Assembly: GCF_008281175.1 (NCBI RefSeq)
Contig: NZ_CP036524.1
Span: 2,108,001-2,172,000 of the forward strand
Reading direction: 5' to 3'
DNA length: 64,000 nt
Source of the DNA: [Clostridium] hylemonae DSM 15053
GTDB taxonomy: Bacteria > Bacillota > Clostridia > Lachnospirales > Lachnospiraceae
Shown here: positions 26,417 to 33,941 of the stretch, piece after piece
Position numbering within the stretch: position 1 is the first letter of the stretch
Layout: each line of letters begins with the position of its first letter
Program-made: the position numbers and the translations under genes
Notes under the pieces: generated by a model
What the model saw: the letters and a program-made list of their open reading frames with translations, nothing else
Told to the model about the DNA's origin: nothing
The model's database searches: none

Positions 26417-26959
26417 TTATCGCATATCCGCCGTCACGGCAGACTCATAACCTTTGTACAGAGCTTCTTTATTTTTGGTGCCCCACAGTTCTTCCACTTT
26501 TTTCGCCACCTCGTCCACCGACACAAGCCCTGTCGCCTGACAGAACGCGCCGAGCATAACCGTGTTCGTGATCGGCCTGCCGATCATATCAAGGGCGATC
26601 TTTGTAGCGTCCACCACGGTGACGGAAGCAATGTTTCCGGGTATATCCATATCTTTTGGGTCATGCGTCGTGTTGAGCACAAGGATACCGCCCTCTTTGA
26701 CACCTTCAAACACATTGACCGCGTTCATGATCGTAGGGTCCAGCACAATAATGATATCGGGATGGTATACCCTGTTTTTTGGCCGGATGGGTTCTTCGCT
26801 GATCCTGACAAAGGCGGTTACCGGCGCTCCCTGGCGTTCAAATCCGAAAAACGGAATCGAATTGCCGTATTTCCCATCCATCACCGCAGCATACACAAGT
26901 GCCTCTGCTGCTTTCACCGCACCCATGCCGCCTCTGCCATGTATTCTGATTTCTTTCAA
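26417..26959 (-). CDS. porC: 2-oxoacid:ferredoxin oxidoreductase, gamma subunit (PorC)
   Basis: 180 residues, CoA-binding gamma subunit with the start EIRIHGRGGMGAVKAAEAL and FFGFERQGAPVTAF. It is the first por gene, 13 nt after the hydantoinase. All four subunits are intact and of normal length, so the enzyme should be functional. Confidence 0.93.
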   Translation of the reverse strand: MKEIRIHGRGGMGAVKAAEALVYAAVMDGKYGNSIPFFGFERQGAPVTAFVRISEEPIRPKNRVYHPDIIIVLDPTIMNAVNVFEGVKEGGILVLNTTHDPKDMDIPGNIASVTVVDATKIALDMIGRPITNTVMLGAFCQATGLVSVDEVAKKVEELWGTKNKEALYKGYESAVTADMR

Positions 26960-26972
26960 GTCAAGTTACCTC

Positions 26973-28517
26973 CTATCGCTTCACCATATGTCCTGACGGA
27001 GCGTCTGCTACGAGCATTCCGTTTTCCATCACGATACTGCCTCCCTTGACAGTCATCACCGGCCACCCGGTAAGACGCCTGCCCTCAAAGATAGAAAAAT
27101 CTGAGCGTGAGTGCAGATCCCGTGCATGTACTTCCCTCGTCTCGTTCATATCTATCACCACAAGGTCCGCATCGCTTCCCGGAAGCAATGTCCCTTTCTG
27201 CGGATAGACACCGAATGTCTCCGCCGGACGTCTCGTCATATGGGTAATTAATGTTTCAATACTGATTCCTCTGTTGACTGCACCTTCTGTCAGTACCGAC
27301 GCCAGATGCGTCTCCACTACGGAGTAGCCTGGAACGACGTCCCATATGGAACGGTCCGGCTGTTTTTCCTTCCTGTTCTCGCACACATTATCTGTTCCTA
27401 TCGTATCGATGACGCCGTCGTCAAGCGCCTCCCATAGCGCGTTTTTGTCTTCCGCATTCCGAAGAGGCGGCTCCATCTTGTAGAGCGGGCCGTCGAACTG
27501 TTCACTTGTCACGGACAGATATGGACTCGTTGTTTCGATATGTACGTATTTGTTAAACGGTTTGATCTGGCGCAGTTTTTCAATTCCTTCCCTCGTGCCG
27601 ATATGCACGAGATACACCGGAACCCTGCTCTTCTCGGCGAGATAAGAGATACGTACCGCCGCCTCCTCCTCTGCCATGGCAGGGTGGCTTTCCATCCAGT
27701 CCTTCACATCTGCGGCCTCACCGTATTTTTCTTTCGCGTCACGCAGAGCCCTCGATACGATATGCGTATTTTCCGTATGACAGCAGAGGATACACTGCCT
27801 GCCCGTGCGCTTCATCTGCTCCATGACATCGAGGATGAACCCGTCGTCCACGCTCGGGATCATACCCGGTATACCATTCATATATACTTTGAAGGATGTC
27901 ACCCCGAAGTACCGCGCATAATCCGGGAGTTCCCGCATCTGTTCTTCATTTCCTATGACGAGGTGCGGAATGATATCCGTATAGGAACATCTTCCGGCCT
28001 GCTCCTCGATCTCCGGAAAGGTGGAAAAGTGGGAAGCCGCGCCGCCGAAGAATACGCCGGTCGTAGTGATCCCGCCCATAACGGCAGCCTTTGTCTCTGA
28101 TGCCATATCCGTCTCCATCGGCGCAAACAGGCCGAGATGTACGTGGGGATCGATCAGGCCGGGGCAGACATATTTCCCTGACGCATCCACCGTCTTTGCC
28201 GCACGGATGCCCTCTCCCTGGCCCAGGGACAGGATCCGGCCGTCCTTGATAAAGACGTCGGCTTTAAAAATGCCGTTGCCGGGCAGTACCACCATTCCGC
28301 CTTTGACCGCAAGGTCCGCGCTGCCGCCCGCCGGCGGCGCCTGAAATGCCTGCATATCGGAAAGCTTCTGGCTGATCTCCCTGAGGACGTGTAACGTCTC
28401 GCCGCCCCCGTCTGTTTTTACCGGTTCCCGGTCCACAGCATATGAAAGGGCTGGACTGGCAGATGAATTATTCTGTTTTAAATTCCGGATGTAATCTGCA
28501 AATATATCATTTCCCAT
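26973..28517 (-). CDS. Hydantoinase/dihydropyrimidinase-family amidohydrolase with N-terminal extension
   Basis: 514 residues. From about 70 on it is a cyclic amidohydrolase (D-hydantoinase, allantoinase, dihydroorotase group): HVH at 125-127 in GLIDPHVHLG, carboxylated Lys at about 210 in SFKVYMNG, His 247, His 305, and Asp 376 in IGTDNV. It would open a five- or six-membered cyclic ureide. The first ~70 residues are extra: a short amphipathic helix (NDIFADYIRNLKQN), a Ser/Ala/Pro-rich linker, a second helix, and another linker with APPAGGS. This matches the plan of BMC encapsulation peptides, and the gene lies beside shell genes, so I infer it is cargo. Confidence 0.88.
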   Translation of the reverse strand: MGNDIFADYIRNLKQNNSSASPALSYAVDREPVKTDGGGETLHVLREISQKLSDMQAFQAPPAGGSADLAVKGGMVVLPGNGIFKADVFIKDGRILSLGQGEGIRAAKTVDASGKYVCPGLIDPHVHLGLFAPMETDMASETKAAVMGGITTTGVFFGGAASHFSTFPEIEEQAGRCSYTDIIPHLVIGNEEQMRELPDYARYFGVTSFKVYMNGIPGMIPSVDDGFILDVMEQMKRTGRQCILCCHTENTHIVSRALRDAKEKYGEAADVKDWMESHPAMAEEEAAVRISYLAEKSRVPVYLVHIGTREGIEKLRQIKPFNKYVHIETTSPYLSVTSEQFDGPLYKMEPPLRNAEDKNALWEALDDGVIDTIGTDNVCENRKEKQPDRSIWDVVPGYSVVETHLASVLTEGAVNRGISIETLITHMTRRPAETFGVYPQKGTLLPGSDADLVVIDMNETREVHARDLHSRSDFSIFEGRRLTGWPVMTVKGGSIVMENGMLVADAPSGHMVKR

Positions 28518-28520
28518 AAG

Positions 28521-29159
28521 CTATGTTCTTCCTTCCACACCTGTAATTGCCGCAATCGCAGCATCCCGTGCGCTTCTGACTTCACTTTCCGTCCCGGATA
28601 TATACATTCTTCCGAACCGTCCGACCGGATCAAAGGTAACGACCTTGATGTCAGCGTTCTTCTCTGCTTCATTGACCGCTATGGATATATAAGCCGCAGG
28701 CTCCACTTCCATGATAAAGAGCGTCTCCCCCGGTACGAGGATGGAACCGTGCCGGGAATCCCTGTTGATGAGCTGTGCCTGATAGGCGTCCGTGTTGGAG
28801 ATGATCTGCTCCGATACGATCTTCGGCTTCATGCGGTCCAGCACCGTGAGACTGCATGCATCCAGCACCGCCTCGCCTGCCTGTTTGACATCCTCGGGGG
28901 AATAGGAATGCAGCTCGATCTCCCCGTACTCTCTCTCCACGATCTGGAACGCCGGCTTTGCATTGGAAGACTTGAGCGCAGCGTTCAGCAGGTCGTAGAC
29001 TCCGCTTCCCGGCGCCAGTTCAATGTACAGCTCGCTCATCCCGGCAAGCGGTATGTCTCCTTTGGACACGGTCCCTGTGACGGCCGCATACTGAGGCTGC
29101 ATATTGTCAACAATGATAAAGGTTCTGAGATTTAAGTTTTCTTTCTTCACATCTTCCAT
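28521..29159 (-). CDS. Tandem BMC-domain shell protein (BMC-T, EutL-like permuted)
   Basis: 212 residues with two BMC domains (about 10-105 and 110-208). The second half (PGETLFIMEVEPAAY near 140, then NEAEKNADIK and GRMYISGTESEVRSARDAA) lines up with the C-terminal half of EutL, which is circularly permuted. Such trimers often form larger, gated pores for metabolites. It is the only tandem shell protein in the locus. Its start follows the BMC-H stop by 12 nt. Confidence 0.88.
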   Translation of the reverse strand: MEDVKKENLNLRTFIIVDNMQPQYAAVTGTVSKGDIPLAGMSELYIELAPGSGVYDLLNAALKSSNAKPAFQIVEREYGEIELHSYSPEDVKQAGEAVLDACSLTVLDRMKPKIVSEQIISNTDAYQAQLINRDSRHGSILVPGETLFIMEVEPAAYISIAVNEAEKNADIKVVTFDPVGRFGRMYISGTESEVRSARDAAIAAITGVEGRT

Positions 29160-29171
29160 AAGACACCCGCC

Positions 29172-29435
29172 TTACTGCAGGAATGAATCGATCTCGGCAT
29201 CCGGCCTTGCGATAACATGAACGCTCACCAGTTCTCCGACTTTCTGCGCTGCTGCCGCTCCCGCATCCACAGCCGCCTTAACGGCTCCTACGTCGCCCTC
29301 GATGATGACGGTCACGAGTCCGCCGCCGATCATCTTCCTGCCGGCCAACGTCACGTTCGCCGCTTTCACCATTGCGTCAGCCGCCTCAATTGCTGCCACG
29401 AGACCTCTTGTCTCTATAAATCCTTTTGATTTCAT
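29172..29435 (-). CDS. Hexameric BMC shell protein (BMC-H), copy 1
   Basis: An 87-residue single-domain shell protein: [20 protein letters not shown] at the start, pore-loop region [16 protein letters not shown], and [13 protein letters not shown]. The frame opens at 29459, but AGGAGG sits 9 nt before ATG 29435. About 60% of positions match the second BMC-H at 31221 by eye. It would tile the facets of the compartment. Confidence 0.95.
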   Translation of the reverse strand: MKSKGFIETRGLVAAIEAADAMVKAANVTLAGRKMIGGGLVTVIIEGDVGAVKAAVDAGAAAAQKVGELVSVHVIARPDAEIDSFLQ

Positions 29436-29455
29436 ATATTCTTTCCTCCTATTTC

Positions 29456-29719
29456 TCAATTACAGTCATAAGTGTCTACGATTCCCACAACGACCATATC
29501 GGCCGGACTCTCCGCGCCGAGTACGGCACGTGCGCCGGATCCTCTCGTCACAAGCACAGTCTCACCTACGCTGCACCCGATCGTGTCAACGGCCACAAGC
29601 ATCTCGCCCACCGGACCTTTCGTCTTGTTCAGACGCTGCATCGTGATCAGGCTGCAGCCTTTCAGATGCTCATCTTTGATCGTGGAAACACATTTTCCCT
29701 GTACCTTGCAGATGTACAT
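29456..29719 (-). CDS. EutN/CcmL-family pentameric vertex protein (BMC-P)
   Basis: An 87-residue vertex protein: [21 protein letters not shown] start, [20 protein letters not shown] core, and [11 protein letters not shown] end. A GTG at 29728 also opens the frame; ATG 29719 is preferred because AGGTAGGTG precedes it. One BMC-P, two BMC-H and one BMC-T make a minimal closed shell set. Confidence 0.94.
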   Translation of the reverse strand: MYICKVQGKCVSTIKDEHLKGCSLITMQRLNKTKGPVGEMLVAVDTIGCSVGETVLVTRGSGARAVLGAESPADMVVVGIVDTYDCN

Positions 29720-29728
29720 GCGACGCAC

Positions 29729-31180
29729 CTACCTTCCTTCCAGAATGTCCTTGATACAATCCAGAGCGTAGTCTATCTCTTCCGGCTTCGTGTAGAAATG
29801 AGGCGCGATCCTTATTACGTCGCCTCTGCCTGAACCGATAACGTTTCTGTCTCTCAACAGTTTTTCCATTGTATGGGAATCTACCTTGTCGCAGCACACA
29901 ATTGCGGTCGTGCCGCCTTTTTTGCTCACATCAAACGGGCTGATCGTCTTAAGCCCTCTCGCCGCCACGCCGTTCAGCGCATGCGCGCTCAGCATGTCGA
30001 TCCTGTCCTTGATCTTGGGCACTGTGACCTCGTTGATGATCTCAAGCCCCGCCCTTGCCGCATAAGCGGTCAGTACAGGCGGCGTTCCTGTGTCGAACCG
30101 GCTCGTCTTGTTGGCCCAGTCAAGATATCTCGTCTGGAAGAGGAACGGATTCGTCTGGCCGAACCATCCGGTCACGGACGGCTTCAGTTCCTGTATGAGA
30201 TTCTTATTTACATACATGAACGCCACGCCCGGAATGCCAAACAGATATTTCAGACATCCTGACACGAGAATGTCGATATTCATCTCTTTTACATTCAGCG
30301 GCTCTGTCCCGAGGCACTGGTACGCGTCCACGAGTATGAGGGAGCCCTTCCTGTGGGCAATGTCTGCGATCGCTTTTATATCCTGTTTAAATCCGTTCAG
30401 GTAATACACCTGGGTTATGGATGTCAGAAGCGTATCCTCGTCTATGTATCTTTCATATTCATTTATATCTATTTCATGATTCTCATTAACAGAGACAAAG
30501 TCTACCTTGGCCCCATGTCTCTGGTTGGCGAGCCATATGTAATCCACCGTCGGAAATTCCATATCCGTCACCACTACTTTTTTCCGCCTGCCTGTGTAGT
30601 CCAGTGAATTGGCGACAGAGCTTACAAGGTCTGACACGGAAGAAGCAATGGCGATCTCATCCGGCTCGGCGCCTATCAGTTTGGCAAACTCTGCTTTCGC
30701 AAGATCGATCTCCTCCATCCAGGAATCCCAGTCCATGCCCACGCTGCCCCAGTTGTCCAGATATCTCTGTATCCCGGCGAGCACCTGCTTTGACTGTGCG
30801 CTCTGGGAGCAGTTCCCGAGATGGGCCACTGATCTCAGGATCGGGAAATCTTCCCTCCACCGGTCGATCTCCGCCTCGCTCAACAGCCCCTTATAAGGCA
30901 GTGCCTTAACCTGAGGGTAAGAATAGGATGCCGCCGGAGCTGCGGCCGGTGCCGGCTGATATACAGGCGCGGCTGCCGGTGCCGGCGCCGGACGGACGGC
31001 CGCCGGCTGCGGGATACCCGCAGGCGCTGCCGCAGCTTCTCCCGCTGCAAAGCGTATCCCCTTTTTTTCGGCCTCCTCCCTCGCAATGGACGTCACCACG
31101 TCACCCGGATTGATATATATCACCTGTTCTCCTTTGGAGGCACTAAAATTAACATCTGCTGCTGTATAAAATTTCTTCAA
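29729..31180 (-). CDS. Class V PLP enzyme with EutQ-like N-terminal region, probable BMC cargo
   Basis: 483 residues in three parts. Residues 1-46 (MKKFYTAADV start, GEQVIYINPGDVVTSIAREEAEKKG) resemble the EutQ N-terminus and the SAREYL-type segment of other BMC proteins. Residues 47-88 are an Ala/Pro-rich linker. Residues 95-483 are a fold-type I, class V PLP enzyme (Asp285 in LVDAYQ, PLP Lys311 in SGCLKYLFGIPG). The class includes cysteine desulfurases, kynureninases, and ureidoglycine or alanine-glyoxylate aminotransferases, so the reaction is open. The start is TTG at 31180 with AAAGGAG upstream. It lies between shell genes and is the best candidate for the signature cargo. Confidence 0.85.
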   Translation of the reverse strand: MKKFYTAADVNFSASKGEQVIYINPGDVVTSIAREEAEKKGIRFAAGEAAAAPAGIPQPAAVRPAPAPAAAPVYQPAPAAAPAASYSYPQVKALPYKGLLSEAEIDRWREDFPILRSVAHLGNCSQSAQSKQVLAGIQRYLDNWGSVGMDWDSWMEEIDLAKAEFAKLIGAEPDEIAIASSVSDLVSSVANSLDYTGRRKKVVVTDMEFPTVDYIWLANQRHGAKVDFVSVNENHEIDINEYERYIDEDTLLTSITQVYYLNGFKQDIKAIADIAHRKGSLILVDAYQCLGTEPLNVKEMNIDILVSGCLKYLFGIPGVAFMYVNKNLIQELKPSVTGWFGQTNPFLFQTRYLDWANKTSRFDTGTPPVLTAYAARAGLEIINEVTVPKIKDRIDMLSAHALNGVAARGLKTISPFDVSKKGGTTAIVCCDKVDSHTMEKLLRDRNVIGSGRGDVIRIAPHFYTKPEEIDYALDCIKDILEGR

Positions 31181-31220
31181 TCGTTACAACTCCTTTCCTG
31201 CTGCCGTATCATGCGGCTGC

Positions 31221-31499
31221 CTACGCCTCCTCTTTTTCGAGGAACAGATCGAGCAGGCCTTCGTTCGGCCTTGGAATCACGTGGGCGCTCACAAGCTCCC
31301 CGACTCTCTGCGCCGCCTCGGCTCCCGCGTCAACAGCTGCTTTCACCGCTCCTACATCACCTTTGATGGCAATTGTTATGTATCCTCCGCCAATCTCCAT
31401 CTTTCCGGCCACTTCCACGTTGGCCGCTTTCACCATCGCGTCTGCCGCCTCCACACTGCCAACAAATCCTTTTGTCTCAATAAAACCGTATGAGTTCAT
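31221..31499 (-). CDS. Hexameric BMC shell protein (BMC-H), copy 2
   Basis: 92 residues: [45 protein letters not shown], and a short acidic tail (LDLFLEKEEA) that copy 1 lacks. ATG 31499 has AAGGAGG 8 nt upstream, overlapping the previous stop. Differences near the pore (GGGYI against GGGLV) may give the two hexamers different permeability. Confidence 0.95.
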   Translation of the reverse strand: MNSYGFIETKGFVGSVEAADAMVKAANVEVAGKMEIGGGYITIAIKGDVGAVKAAVDAGAEAAQRVGELVSAHVIPRPNEGLLDLFLEKEEA

Positions 31500-31501
31500 A
31501 C

Positions 31502-31963
31502 TCAAACCTCCTTATACATTTTTTCGATCGGCCATCCATCGTCCGGAAACAAAATCCGCGTCACCGGATCCATGGGGCTTGTTTCTTTTCTTATCCGGGG
31601 GACTACCTGTTCATATCCGTCCCCCCACGCCATTCCATAGCTTAACAAGTCTTTGAACTCTTCAAATTCCCACGCCGGGTTGTATCCCTTTTCTCTCAGC
31701 CGCGCATATGCGCTTTGAACTTCCGGGAATTTGTACAGGACCCACCAGTACACTCGTTTATCCTCTGGAATATCCGGATTTTTCTCCAGACAGAAAGATA
31801 AGCCCTGTTCTCTCATGATCCGTTCAGCCTCTGCCTCCAAATGTTTCAGATCAGAAGGGGGAAACGGAGGACTGAATGCTATCTTTTTCACCTCCTGGGC
31901 TACGCATTCACCGAAAGCCGCGATCATACCGCAGATAAAAGAATGCCGGTCAATCTCTGCCAT
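31502..31963 (-). CDS. Unknown protein, first gene of the BMC operon
   Basis: 153 residues from ATG 31963, which has GGAG 8 nt upstream. I do not recognise the family. Visible features are an N-terminal helix with FICGMIAAFGECVAQEV, a Pro-rich turn (SPPFPPSDL), a region rich in Trp and Tyr (RVYWWVLYKF, NPAWEFEEF, GMAWGDGYEQ), and a hydrophilic C-terminus. There is no signal peptide, membrane segment or metal motif. Being first and abutting a shell gene, it may be a regulator, an assembly factor or an enzyme subunit of the compartment. Confidence 0.7.
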   Translation of the reverse strand: MAEIDRHSFICGMIAAFGECVAQEVKKIAFSPPFPPSDLKHLEAEAERIMREQGLSFCLEKNPDIPEDKRVYWWVLYKFPEVQSAYARLREKGYNPAWEFEEFKDLLSYGMAWGDGYEQVVPRIRKETSPMDPVTRILFPDDGWPIEKMYKEV

Positions 31964-32017
31964 GTTTTCATCTCCTTTCCTGTTCAATTATCTGTCAATT
32001 GTATTAATTGATTCTTA

Positions 32018-32045
32018 TTGACAATTATAGTAATCATGCTATAAT
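32018..32045 (+). promoter_or_regulatory. Sigma-A promoter of the crp-family gene
   Basis: TTGACA (32018-32023) and TATAAT (32040-32045), 16 bp apart, predict a start near 32052. The palindrome 32051-32066 would cover that start, which suggests autorepression. The leader would be about 114 nt. A second -10-like TATAAT at 32081 has no good -35. Confidence 0.65.
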
Positions 32046-32066
32046 TTTTCTGTAAACTATTTTACA
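32024..32066 (-). promoter_or_regulatory. BMC operon promoter with Crp/Fnr-type operator
   Basis: On the minus strand a perfect TATAAT lies at 32024-32029, predicting a start near 32017, with no recognisable -35. The palindrome TGTAAA-CTAT-TTTACA (32051-32066), of the TGTGA-N6-TCACA class, is centred 41.5 bp upstream of that start, the classic class II activator position. The nearby Crp/Fnr proteins are the obvious ligands. This is inferred from sequence geometry only. Confidence 0.65.
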
Positions 32067-32165
32067 AACAGCCGTAATTTTATAATTTATTATTTAACAA
32101 ACTTTAATCGTCGGAATATTTTATTATTTTTCGACTTTATTACAGTTAAAAGGAGTGTGCTGCTG

Positions 32166-32882
32166 ATGCCCAAAAATAATTCTTCTGATCTGATCGCGCC
32201 TTATATGTCCCCGTGGCTGAGTATGGATGATGAAGACTGGGAATCGATCCTTAAGGATTCCACCGTCAAAACTTACGCCCGGGACGCCGTCATTTACCGG
32301 CAGGGCGATGAAACTCCCTATGTCTATCTCGTCAAAGAAGGCCGCGTCGTGCTTGACCTGTATGGAATAAACGGCAGGCGGCGCAGCATCTATATCGCCG
32401 ACAAAGGCACCTGCTTCGGTGAACTTGCCTGTCTCGACCGGCTCGCCAACTACTGCACCGCCACAACATGTACAAAGACAACCTTGTATCTCATCCCCAA
32501 AAAACGGTTCATCGAAGAGATATACAAGAACCCGGATTTCAGCATGACGCTGTTAAAGGCGCTCTCGCTGAAGACTCGTCTCATAACAAGTCTATTAGAA
32601 CAGATGAGTTTTAATGACTCCAGTTACCGTGTCTACCACTCACTCCTGAGCCTTATTCAGCTGTATGGTGTCCAGACAAAGGAAGGTTCCTACAAACTGA
32701 ACATCAAATTCACCCATCAGGAGATGGCCTACCAGACCGGCCTGTCCCGTGTATCAGTGTCAAACATATTCCTGTCACTTACAAATAAGGGCTTGATAGA
32801 AAAAGAAAACGGGTATCTCATTGTCAAAGATATAAAGGCGCTGAAAGAGTACCTCATCAAAGAAGACTGGGAACTGGAATAA
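32166..32882 (+). CDS. Crp/Fnr-family transcriptional regulator
   Basis: 238 residues from ATG 32166 (GGAG 10 nt upstream; GTG 32157 is too close to it). An effector domain of cAMP-binding fold (about 25-145) is followed by a winged helix whose recognition helix reads THQEMAYQTGLSRVSVSNIF. There is no Cys cluster for an Fe-S centre, so it is not a classical Fnr. It is divergent from the BMC operon and has the palindromic operator between them, so it probably controls that operon and itself. The effector may be a pathway metabolite. Confidence 0.9.
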   Translation: MPKNNSSDLIAPYMSPWLSMDDEDWESILKDSTVKTYARDAVIYRQGDETPYVYLVKEGRVVLDLYGINGRRRSIYIADKGTCFGELACLDRLANYCTATTCTKTTLYLIPKKRFIEEIYKNPDFSMTLLKALSLKTRLITSLLEQMSFNDSSYRVYHSLLSLIQLYGVQTKEGSYKLNIKFTHQEMAYQTGLSRVSVSNIFLSLTNKGLIEKENGYLIVKDIKALKEYLIKEDWELE

Positions 32883-32906
32883 ACATATTACGATCAAAAG
32901 CACAGG

Positions 32907-32968
32907 ACGGCGGAAAACCGCGTATAAGTCTGTCACCGTCTTATACGCGGTTTTCCGCCGTCTTTTCC
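32907..32968. terminator. 23-bp perfect hairpin between convergent Crp-family genes
   Basis: A perfect 23-bp stem (32907-32929 with 32941-32963) closes an 11-nt loop, followed by TTTTCCTT on the plus strand. It ends the upstream crp gene, and the stem would block read-through from the opposite gene as well. The stem is longer than in most terminators. Confidence 0.85.
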
Positions 32969-33004
32969 TTCTCTCTATTTTGGCCGAAAATACTCTGCGG
33001 CTTC

Positions 33005-33772
33005 TCACACTATGCTCTCATCATGCGGACCGCTTAGCCGGTTCATATAATTGTAAAAGTAGTCGACATCAAGTATGTAATAATAGCGGTTGACCTTCTC
33101 TATGACACCTTCCTTTTTCAGCCTGCTGAAAAAGCGTGATACCGTCACGCGGTTTGAATAGACGAGGTCCGCCATCTCCTGGTGCGTGAATGGAATATTG
33201 ATCTTGATCCCTCTGCTGCACGGGGAACCGCTCTCCCGGATCAGATACAAAAATGCCCGCACGATCCTCGTATCCGCAGTCTGGAAAGAAAGGGAAGATA
33301 TATTCCCCGCCAGTATCCTCATCTTGGCGCAGAGATCCTGTATGAGAAAATCCTTGAATCCTGGTATCTCCGCTGTCATCCTGGAAAATATCTGTCCCGT
33401 CGTGCGATAGAGACTGCAGCATTCTTCCGCCGTAGAAGCGGTAAAAAGGGAAGGATATCCGTCAAGGCTCGACAGATTCCCAAGCAGGCTTCCCGGGCCC
33501 GCTATCATGAGATGCTTTTCACTTCCGTTTTCATCGCCTGTCAGAATACGCACGACACCGGTCCTTACGATATAGACGTCCGGATTGTCCTCACCCTGCG
33601 TAAATAAAATCGTATTTTTCCTGCATGTACATAGTTCCATCTTTGACTGGATATCCTCCAGTAAAGATGGCATTTTCTTTGAAAAAAATAGCCATGGCGA
33701 TTCATACTCCGGTAAAAGGACGTCAAAATCGGCCATGGTCTGTTTTAATGTTGTTATTTTAACCACCCCCAT
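33005..33772 (-). CDS. Second Crp/Fnr-family transcriptional regulator
   Basis: 255 residues, same plan as the regulator at 32166: an effector domain (about 25-150) and a winged helix (FTHQEMADLVYSNRVTVSRFFSRL). Cysteines (SKMELCTCRKN, EECCSLY) are present, but not in a classical Fnr arrangement. The start at 33772 would leave only a 9-nt leader from the predicted promoter and no clear ribosome site; ATG 33736 is the alternative. It is divergent from the racemase operon, mirroring how the first regulator faces the BMC operon. Confidence 0.88.
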   Translation of the reverse strand: MGVVKITTLKQTMADFDVLLPEYESPWLFFSKKMPSLLEDIQSKMELCTCRKNTILFTQGEDNPDVYIVRTGVVRILTGDENGSEKHLMIAGPGSLLGNLSSLDGYPSLFTASTAEECCSLYRTTGQIFSRMTAEIPGFKDFLIQDLCAKMRILAGNISSLSFQTADTRIVRAFLYLIRESGSPCSRGIKINIPFTHQEMADLVYSNRVTVSRFFSRLKKEGVIEKVNRYYYILDVDYFYNYMNRLSGPHDESIV

Positions 33773-33787
33773 TAAGAAACCATCTTA

Positions 33788-33816
33788 ATTATACCACCCA
33801 TGCTTATATATGCCAA
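33788..33816 (-). promoter_or_regulatory. Promoter of the second crp-family gene
   Basis: TTGGCA (33811-33816) and TATAAT (33788-33793), 17 bp apart on the minus strand. The predicted start near 33781 leaves a very short leader. Confidence 0.6.
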
Positions 33817-33839
33817 TCCAAAAAATTTTCTTCTGTTTT

Positions 33840-33881
33840 GTAGTGCAGGCTACTTTCAGGCAGAAATGCAGGTGGTAGAAT
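33840..33881 (+). promoter_or_regulatory. Racemase-permease operon promoter with candidate operator
   Basis: TAGAAT at 33876-33881 predicts a start near 33888, with a poor -35. The palindrome GTAG-TGCAGG-CTAC (33840-33853, preceded by T) is centred 41.5 bp upstream, the same geometry as at the BMC operon. The half-site TGTAG is one base from the TGTAA half-site there. Confidence 0.45.
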
Positions 33882-33941
33882 ACTGACAATATACAAAAGC
33901 ATGGTGAATAAACAGACAATATTCATTCAGGAGGTGAAATG

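Noticed and set aside
32081-32086. A second TATAAT upstream of the crp gene at 32166
   Set aside because: The -35 candidates are at 14 bp or have no match; TTGACA-N16-TATAAT at 32018-32045 is much better.
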